A DNA stretch of 64,000 bases from Lawsonibacter faecis (GTDB lineage: Bacteria > Bacillota > Clostridia > Oscillospirales > Oscillospiraceae): the NCBI RefSeq assembly GCF_014287675.1, contig NZ_JACOPQ010000001.1, positions 248,001 to 312,000 on the forward strand. Direction: 5' to 3'. The translations under genes were made by a program, and so were the position numbers. This document shows, piece by piece, positions 58,603-64,000 of this stretch (positions within the stretch are counted from its first letter, which is position 1; each line of letters begins with the position of its first letter). The notes under the pieces are model-generated. The model saw nothing but the letters and a program-made list of their open reading frames with translations. It had not been told where the DNA came from and did not search any database.

Positions 58603-59916
58603 TCACACAGGGAGCGGGGCGAGCCCGGGCTTCCCGGTCATCATCCGGAGGATGACTCTGTCCACCTCCGCGGTACCCTCGTTTCCAAGTGTGCAGAAGT
58701 TCTGGATGGTGCGCTCCACCTGCTGCTCAATAATCCCCTCCCTGGAGCCGGGCCGGATATGTTCCATCCCCAGGAGGGCGGCCCTGCAGGCGGAGTTGAT
58801 ACAGGTGGCCACCTTGACCGCGCAGTTGGGCTTTCCGCCGTCACAGATCATGCCGGTCACGTCGCCAATCATGGTCTGCAGCGCGCACTCCACCTCCTCC
58901 AGGCCGCCGCCAAGGAGGCGGACCACGCCGCAGGCTACCCCCATGCCTGCGCAGGTGGCGCCGCACAAGGCGGACAGCCGTCCGAACTTAGCATGGATAT
59001 ACACTGCCATCATATTGCTGAAGGTGACCGCCCGCACCAGGGCCGCCCGGTCGGCGCCCAGATATTCTGCAGCGCCCACAACCCCCATGGTGGCGGTGAT
59101 GCCCTGGTTGCCGCTGCCTGAGTTGGTGATGACCGCGGCGTTGGCACCCGCCATGCGGGCGTCCACCCCCGCGGCGGCCCTCAGGGAGGCCCGTGAGGCC
59201 AGATCGTTGCCCACGCTGCCCCGCTCCACCCCCCGGGCTATGCTCGGGCCGACGCCCATACCATAGCGCTGCCGCAGGCCCAGGTCGCTGATGGCGGTAT
59301 TCACCGAGATGGCCTGGCGGATTATTGCCGGCGTCTGGGTTTCGGGGTCCATTTCGTCCACGAAGCGGAGGATTTCACAGACGCTCCACTCCCGGCTGAT
59401 GGCCTCCGGCGTCACGGCCGGGCCGGCCGCGCCGGCGCCGCCGAGGAGGACCACTGCGCCGTTGCGCTCCACCCGCGTCAGATTGGTATGGCTGCCCGCA
59501 ATTACCGCCCTGCCCATATTTCCCAGGCCGTCGTAGGCCTCGGCCTCAATATAGAGCTTCTCGTCGGCATGGGCCGTCAGGACCGCCACCCGCCCGCCGG
59601 ACACAAGCTCCTCCGCCCTGCGGTACTGCTCCGCGGAGACGGCGCTGATGGCTTTCAGCTTCAATGCCGTTTGACCGCCCACGGCCCCGACAGCAGCCGC
59701 GTATTCGATGCCCACATAGGGCGTGCCGGGGATGCCCGCCGCCATCGCATTTTTGATGACGTTCCCGCTGGCACGGACTGTGAGACGCTCCGCAGGCCCC
59801 TCCAGCTGGTCCTTGGCGGCCGATGCCGCATAGGCGATGGCCCCCGGTTCGGTGCAGCCGGTGGCATACACCATCTCGCTGCCGAGAATTTCGTTCACAC
59901 GGTTAAAATCCAACAT
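58603..59916 (-). CDS. L-cysteine desulfidase / UPF0597 serine-dehydratase-like Fe-S lyase
   Basis: The 437-residue protein has the family's cysteines for a 4Fe-4S cluster: ATGCTEPGAIAYA (about residues 18-30), CDGGKPNCAVKVATCINSA (about 348-366) and nearby CGATCAGMG. Members remove H2S from cysteine or water from hydroxy-amino acids with a substrate-ligating iron. The start is uncertain: ATG 59916 (used here) or ATG 59931, both with imperfect ribosome binding sites. A lyase of this kind inside a sugar operon is unusual and suggests a hydroxy-acid or amino-sugar step; substrate unknown. Confidence 0.82.
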   Translation of the reverse strand: MLDFNRVNEILGSEMVYATGCTEPGAIAYAASAAKDQLEGPAERLTVRASGNVIKNAMAAGIPGTPYVGIEYAAAVGAVGGQTALKLKAISAVSAEQYRRAEELVSGGRVAVLTAHADEKLYIEAEAYDGLGNMGRAVIAGSHTNLTRVERNGAVVLLGGAGAAGPAVTPEAISREWSVCEILRFVDEMDPETQTPAIIRQAISVNTAISDLGLRQRYGMGVGPSIARGVERGSVGNDLASRASLRAAAGVDARMAGANAAVITNSGSGNQGITATMGVVGAAEYLGADRAALVRAVTFSNMMAVYIHAKFGRLSALCGATCAGMGVACGVVRLLGGGLEEVECALQTMIGDVTGMICDGGKPNCAVKVATCINSACRAALLGMEHIRPGSREGIIEQQVERTIQNFCTLGNEGTAEVDRVILRMMTGKPGLAPLPV

Positions 59917-59947
59917 AGTTCTCTCAATCATTCTCCTGTTATCTGTC

Positions 59948-61423
59948 TCAGCGGAAGGGATTTTCGCCGGGATAGGGCAAGCCGGAGGGGCGGTTATAGC
60001 CGACCTCTTCGGCGCCCAGCAGTCGCAGGACCTCGAAGATCGCCGCGCCGTGTCTCCCAAAGGCCACCGCCGCGTGGTGCGGGAAGCCCCGCTCCAGGAG
60101 CACATGCCGGTAAAACCGCCCCATATCCTGTACGGCAAAAACGCCGATGCCGCCAAAGGACCGGCAGTCCACATCCAGCACTTCGCCCTGGGCCGCATAA
60201 GCAGTCAGGCGGCAGTCGGCGGTGCCCTGGAGTCGGTAGAGGGTCACGCCGCCGGGAATAATATTCCCGTTGAGCGTGCCCATAGAGGTCTCCATCCCGG
60301 CCGTACGGCACATGATCACATGGTGGCCCAGGCGGCCCCTCCGCAGCCGGGCGGACGAGGTGTTCCCACAGTGGAAGCCCATGAAGACGTCGGTAGCGGA
60401 ATAGGGGTAGCGGGGGGCAATCTCCGAGGCGTAGAGGTCGGCGGGGACGGTATTATTGATATCGAGAAGGGTGACGATATCGCCGCTGACGCACATACCC
60501 AGATACTCGCTGAGCGCGCCGTAGACATCCGCCTCGCAGGAGACGGGAATCCCCCGTGCCGCCATACGGCTGTTGTTATAGCAGGGCACAAAGCCGAAGA
60601 AATGCTGGTAGGCGGGCCAGCACTTGTTGGCGAAGACAACATAGTCCTTAGCCCCTTTGTGTGTCTCGGCCCAGTCCAGGAGGGCGAGCTCATACTGGGC
60701 GAAGCGCTCCAGCAGCGGGGCCTCCGGCGCGCCGCCCGGCAGCAGCTCCGCCGCCATCTCCTCCATCACCCCGGGGATGCGGGGGTCTCCCCCGTGGGCC
60801 AGGAACGCCTGATAGAGGTCCAGCTCGGAGTTCTCCTCAATCTCTGTTCCCAGGCCGAAGAGGGGCTTAATCGGGGCATTACACGCCATAAAATCCTGGG
60901 GCCGCGGGCCAAAGGTGATGATTTTCAGTCCAGCCGCGCCCAGAAGAGCCCGGGCAATGGGCAGGAATTCACCCATCATCTCCGCCACCGCCCCGGCGTC
61001 ACCCACAGGTGCCGCCGGGATATAGGCGCGGACGCTTCTCAGCTTCAGGTTATAGCTGGCGTTGAGCAGACCGCAGTAGGCGTCGCCCCGGCCCTCCAGC
61101 AAGTCCTCCCCGCTCTCCTCTGCGGCGGCGGCGAACATCACCGGACCGCCGAACGCCTGGGCAAGCAGGGTCTCAGGCGTTTCGGGCCCGAAGTTGCCGA
61201 GATAAACGGCCAGGGCGTTGGCCCCCGCCGCCCGGAGCTCAGCCAGGGCGGCGCGCATGTCGTCCTCGTTCTCCACGACGGTCCGGAGCTCATAGAGCTC
61301 CCCGTAACGGGCGCGGTAGGCCTCCGCCACCCGGCGGCGGCGGTTCTCTGAGAGGCTCTTGGGAAAGCAGTTGCGGCTCACCGCAACAAGGGCCAGTCTG
61401 ACCCTGGGCAGATTATTCAGCAT
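59948..61423 (-). CDS. L-fucose/L-arabinose isomerase-family protein
   Basis: The 491-residue protein has the two N-terminal Rossmann-like domains and the C-terminal lobe of this aldose-ketose isomerase family: ALAVYLGNFGPETP near residue 75, DLYQAFLAHGGDPRIPG, the metal-site region with SCEADVYGALSEYLG near 316, and TDVFMGFHCGNTSSARL near 360. ATG 61423 lies behind AGGGGGAAGAAGG. It probably interconverts an aldose with its ketose, or belongs to the family's less-studied branch. Within this operon it could supply erythrulose from a tetrose (inference). Confidence 0.85.
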   Translation of the reverse strand: MLNNLPRVRLALVAVSRNCFPKSLSENRRRRVAEAYRARYGELYELRTVVENEDDMRAALAELRAAGANALAVYLGNFGPETPETLLAQAFGGPVMFAAAAEESGEDLLEGRGDAYCGLLNASYNLKLRSVRAYIPAAPVGDAGAVAEMMGEFLPIARALLGAAGLKIITFGPRPQDFMACNAPIKPLFGLGTEIEENSELDLYQAFLAHGGDPRIPGVMEEMAAELLPGGAPEAPLLERFAQYELALLDWAETHKGAKDYVVFANKCWPAYQHFFGFVPCYNNSRMAARGIPVSCEADVYGALSEYLGMCVSGDIVTLLDINNTVPADLYASEIAPRYPYSATDVFMGFHCGNTSSARLRRGRLGHHVIMCRTAGMETSMGTLNGNIIPGGVTLYRLQGTADCRLTAYAAQGEVLDVDCRSFGGIGVFAVQDMGRFYRHVLLERGFPHHAAVAFGRHGAAIFEVLRLLGAEEVGYNRPSGLPYPGENPFR

Positions 61424-61434
61424 CCTTCTTCCCC

Positions 61435-62427
61435 CTATCGCCGGTAGTGCGGGGAACTGCACGGGCGGTCGAAGTACCCGGCCAGTTCGCCGTCCAGCCT
61501 CAGCAGAGAGATGGACGCGCCCGCCATCTCCTGACTGGTGACATAGGAACCCACCTGCATATCGTGGATTTCCACACCTGCGCAGTCCAGCCGCTGCCGG
61601 AGGCGGCGGTTCATTATGTAGAGCTCCATCAGCGTGGTAGAGCCCAGCCCGTTGACACAGGTGCACACCCGGTCCCCGGCTGATACGCCGGTCTCGGCGA
61701 AGAGGGTATCCACCAGCAGATCCGTCAGCTCGTCCGCGCCCGGCAGGGGCATACGGCGGATGCCCGGCTCACCGTGAATCCCCAGCCCGAATTCGATCTC
61801 GCCCTCCGGCAGCGTGAAGATCGGCTCGCTCTCGCCGGGGATAGCGGCACCCGCCAGACCCACGCCGATGCTGAAGACGCCGTCCCGCGCCTTGGCGGCA
61901 ACCCGCCAGGCCTCGTCCAGGGAGAGTCCGGCGGCGGTCGCCGCCCCGGCGATCTTTATGACAAACAGGTCCCCGGCGATCCCCCGCCGGTCCTTGATGC
62001 GCTGCGCAGGGGCGGAGGCCACGTCGTCCCAGACCCGGACGGTCCTGGTGGGGACGCCCATTTCCTCCAGCATCTCCGCGGCGATGTCAAAGTTCAGGTT
62101 GTCCCCGGAGTAGTTGCCGTAGACAAAGAGGACGCCCTTCCCCGCGTCTACTGCGCGGGCCGTCTGGACAATGGTGTTGGGGTCGGGGGAGGCGAACACG
62201 TTGCCCGCCGCCGCCGCGTCCGCAAGGCCGTCGCCCACAAAGAAGGTGAACATCGGCTCGTGCCCGCTGCCGCCGCCGATGACCAGGGCGACCTTGTCCC
62301 GGACCTGTCGCACCCTCAGCCCGGATACGCCGGGCACCCGCTCGCAGGTGCCGCCGTGGGCGGCGAGAAAGCCGTCCAGCATCTGGGAGGGGCAGGCTGC
62401 CGGGCTGTTCAATATTTTTTTCGTCAT
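61435..62427 (-). CDS. dhaK: DhaK-type dihydroxyacetone/tetrulose kinase subunit
   Basis: The 330-residue subunit binds the ketose substrate covalently through a histidine, seen in LGIHGEPGIRR near residue 218. VALVIGGGSGHEPMFTFFVG (about 46-65) and GVLFVYGNYSGDNLNFDIAAEM (about 97-118) are the DhaK signatures; the usual KNYTGD reads GNYSGD. It overlaps the end of dhaL by 4 bases. Related kinases act on L- or D-erythrulose (LerK, DerK), so dihydroxyacetone is only one option. Confidence 0.93.
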   Translation of the reverse strand: MTKKILNSPAACPSQMLDGFLAAHGGTCERVPGVSGLRVRQVRDKVALVIGGGSGHEPMFTFFVGDGLADAAAAGNVFASPDPNTIVQTARAVDAGKGVLFVYGNYSGDNLNFDIAAEMLEEMGVPTRTVRVWDDVASAPAQRIKDRRGIAGDLFVIKIAGAATAAGLSLDEAWRVAAKARDGVFSIGVGLAGAAIPGESEPIFTLPEGEIEFGLGIHGEPGIRRMPLPGADELTDLLVDTLFAETGVSAGDRVCTCVNGLGSTTLMELYIMNRRLRQRLDCAGVEIHDMQVGSYVTSQEMAGASISLLRLDGELAGYFDRPCSSPHYRR

Positions 62428-63080
62428 TTCCCATCCTCCTGACCTCCGCGCCGGACGCAGAAGTCCCTCATGGCGCGGAAAATGATGTGGGTGGAGGCCG
62501 CCCCCGCATCCATATGACCCAGGGCCCTCTCCCCCAGCGACTTAGCCCGGCCAAACCGGGCCACAAGGTTCCTGGTGGACTCCGCGCCGGCCCGCGCGGC
62601 CTTCTCCGCAGCGCCGAGCAGCCCGCAGAAATCATTGCCGGGAAAGGCCTCCATTGCCTCCACTGCGGGCTGGAGTGCATCCACCATGGTCTTGTCGCCC
62701 ACATGGGCGCCGCCCCGCCGTTGGACGGCGCTCAGGCCGCCCGCCATCAGTTCGGTAAAGGCTGCGCAGTCCAGGGCCGGGCTCGGACTGCGCCCCTTGG
62801 CCCCCCCGGAGAACAGCGTGCCGAAAATTACCCCGGAGGCGCCGCCCATGGACATCATCATGGCCATTCCGGCCTCGCAGAACAGGCGGTATACATCGCT
62901 GCCGCCCTCCAGGGTCTGAAGCGTCTCCCGGGCCTTTCCCATGCCCAGCGCCATAGCGATACCGTGGTCGCCGTCGCCAATGGCGCGGTCCATCTCGGTT
63001 AAATAGGGCTTGCTCTCGATCACCCGGTCCGCCACGTACAGCAGCAGCTCGCGGGCGTCGGCGGCAGTCAGTCGTTCCAT
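62424..63080 (-). CDS. dhaL: DhaL-type kinase nucleotide-binding subunit
   Basis: The 218-residue helical-barrel subunit has MDRAIGDGDHGIAMALGMG near residue 29, whose three aspartates bind magnesium and the nucleotide, and later MGGASGVIFGTLFSG and GDKTMVDALQPA. ATG 63080 follows AGGAGGG. No DhaM (PTS phosphoryl donor) gene is seen nearby, so it may use ATP directly or depend on a DhaM encoded elsewhere. Confidence 0.94.
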   Translation of the reverse strand: MERLTAADARELLLYVADRVIESKPYLTEMDRAIGDGDHGIAMALGMGKARETLQTLEGGSDVYRLFCEAGMAMMMSMGGASGVIFGTLFSGGAKGRSPSPALDCAAFTELMAGGLSAVQRRGGAHVGDKTMVDALQPAVEAMEAFPGNDFCGLLGAAEKAARAGAESTRNLVARFGRAKSLGERALGHMDAGAASTHIIFRAMRDFCVRRGGQEDGK

Positions 63081-63108
63081 CTGTGCACCCTCCTGTTCCA
63101 TACGGCGC

Positions 63109-63834
63109 TCACCGGACTGCCGGCTTGGTCCGGCTGCCCAGGTACTGGGAGATGATATCCTCGTTTTTCAGCAGATTGGCCCCGGTATCGGTGGAGACAA
63201 TCCTTCCGTTCTGGATGACGTAGCCCCGGTGGGCCACGGAGAGGGCCATCACCGCGTTCTGCTCCACCAGGATAATCGTGACGCCCTCCTTCTGAATATC
63301 GGCGATGATCTCGAAAATCTTTTCCGTAAACAGGGGCGAGAGACCCAGGGACGGCTCGTCCAGCATGAGCAGGGTGGGCGCCACCATCAGAGCGCGGGCG
63401 ATGGCCAGCATCTGCTGCTCGCCGCCTGAGAGGGTGCCGGCGTACTGGGATGCCCGTTCTTTCAAAACTGGGAAGCGGGAATAGGCCCGCTCATAGCCCG
63501 CCTCCACCTGCTCCTTGCCGGCCAGATAGCCGCCTGCCCGCAGATTCTCACGGACGCTCAGCCTTGGGAACACCTGACGCCCCTCGGGACACATGACGAT
63601 GCCGCTGCCGACAATTTTGCTGGGCTTGCCGCCGCGAATATCGCGGTCGTTGAAGAGGATTTCCCCCGAAGTGTGCTTGATGGAACCGGCGATGGACTTG
63701 AGGAAGGTGGACTTGCCCGCTCCGTTGCTCCCGATCAGGGCGATGATCTCCCCCTGCTCCACCTCCACCGAGACGTCCCACAGCGCCTGCAGCCTGCCAT
63801 AGAAGGCGTCAAGGTGATTTACCTGCAATAACAT
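63109..63834 (-). CDS. livF: Branched-chain amino-acid-type ABC transporter ATP-binding protein LivF
   Basis: The 241-residue ATPase has Walker A GSNGAGKST (about residues 35-43), LSGGEQQMLAIARAL near 135, Walker B LLMLDEPSLGLSP and the H-loop region VEQNA, with the short LivF-type length. Its start overlaps the livG stop. Liv-type transporters carry branched-chain amino acids but also urea, amides and other small polar compounds. Being in an operon with kinase and isomerase genes, this one may import the operon's substrate. Confidence 0.94.
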   Translation of the reverse strand: MLLQVNHLDAFYGRLQALWDVSVEVEQGEIIALIGSNGAGKSTFLKSIAGSIKHTSGEILFNDRDIRGGKPSKIVGSGIVMCPEGRQVFPRLSVRENLRAGGYLAGKEQVEAGYERAYSRFPVLKERASQYAGTLSGGEQQMLAIARALMVAPTLLMLDEPSLGLSPLFTEKIFEIIADIQKEGVTIILVEQNAVMALSVAHRGYVIQNGRIVSTDTGANLLKNEDIISQYLGSRTKPAVR

Positions 63835-64000
63835 CCTGCATCCCCCTCTTCCCGATATAGGCTTCTATCACCGCCGGATCCCGCTGCACCTGCTCGGGCA
63901 TGCCCTCGCTGAGCATCCGGCCGTGGTCCATCACATAGACATAGTCGGAGATGCTCATTACAAGGCTGATGTCGTGCTCAATCAGCAGAATCGTGAAGCC
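63809..64000 (-). CDS. livG: LivG ATP-binding protein, C-terminal part (cut by window edge)
   Basis: The frame read from the right edge gives GFTILLIEHDISLVMSISDY, then YVMDHGRMLSEGMPEQV and an end at TGA 63811-63809. That is the H-loop and C-terminal tail of a LivG-type ATPase (ILLIEHD, DHG-LSEGxPEQV). It overlaps the livF start by 26 bases. The rest of the gene, and probably permease and binding-protein genes, lies outside the window. Confidence 0.92.
   Translation of the reverse strand, partial: GFTILLIEHDISLVMSISDYVYVMDHGRMLSEGMPEQVQRDPAVIEAYIGKRGMQDVIAGKSP

Overview
The window reads as chromosome from a GC-rich, strictly anaerobic, endospore-forming member of the Firmicutes, most likely an Oscillospiraceae-type gut clostridium (Flavonifractor/Lawsonibacter/Intestinimonas-like). 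The family placement is inference. The basis is an electron-bifurcating type [FeFe] hydrogenase operon, dipicolinate synthase genes and an alpha/beta small acid-soluble spore protein, a CIRCE operator, sigma-A promoters with 17-bp spacing, strong Shine-Dalgarno sites, and many long GC-rich hairpins at gene ends. I saw no tRNA, rRNA, CRISPR array, complete insertion sequence or prophage.

Layout. 1-6.4 kb: end of an unknown protein, htpG under a CIRCE-overlapped promoter, two small HPr-like proteins without the phospho-histidine, a FlaR-type P-loop protein, a TtcA-family protein, and rplM-rpsI behind a strong promoter and leader. 6.4-6.9 kb: repeat-rich noncoding stretch holding a duplicate of the rpsI 3' end. 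6.9-14.9 kb: minus-strand operon rex / sensory hydrogenase / PP2C phosphatase / hydC / hydB / hydA / small 2Fe-2S protein, with an operator-like palindrome centred on the rex -10. 15-24.8 kb: a DMT permease, then a self-contained galactitol-type PTS (IIA, class II aldolase, IIC, IIB) with a sigma-54 promoter, its LevR-like activator, and its own HPr and Enzyme I. 25-31 kb: DEAD-box helicase with a possible leader switch, small proteins, dpaAB, a VOC protein and a WYL regulator.

31.2-42.5 kb is an accessory catabolic island: SLC13/DASS permease, LysR regulator, MmgE/PrpD protein, maleate-isomerase family protein, molybdopterin oxidoreductase, its likely 4Fe-4S and FAD partners, an opine-dehydrogenase-like protein and an ornithine-cyclodeaminase-like protein. 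Two of its promoters, 9 kb apart on opposite strands, share a 35-nt block. The substrate is unknown. 42.7-57.2 kb is mostly housekeeping: GNAT, pncB, XRE regulator, glycosyltransferase plus UDP-galactopyranose mutase, pyrophosphatase, a polar amino-acid ABC transporter, thioesterase, DUF4317, a tocopherol-cyclase-like protein overlapping a YyaL-type protein, and a SASP.

57.3-64 kb is one minus-strand operon running off the right edge: livG (partial), livF, dhaL, dhaK, an L-fucose-isomerase-family protein, an L-cysteine-desulfidase/serine-dehydratase-like protein, an RpiB-type isomerase and a triosephosphate-isomerase-like protein. The TIM-like + RpiB-like + DhaK-type combination matches the logic of known erythrulose phosphate pathways. 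I propose a tetrose/tetrulose catabolic route as the best candidate for a previously undescribed system, with the molybdenum island second.
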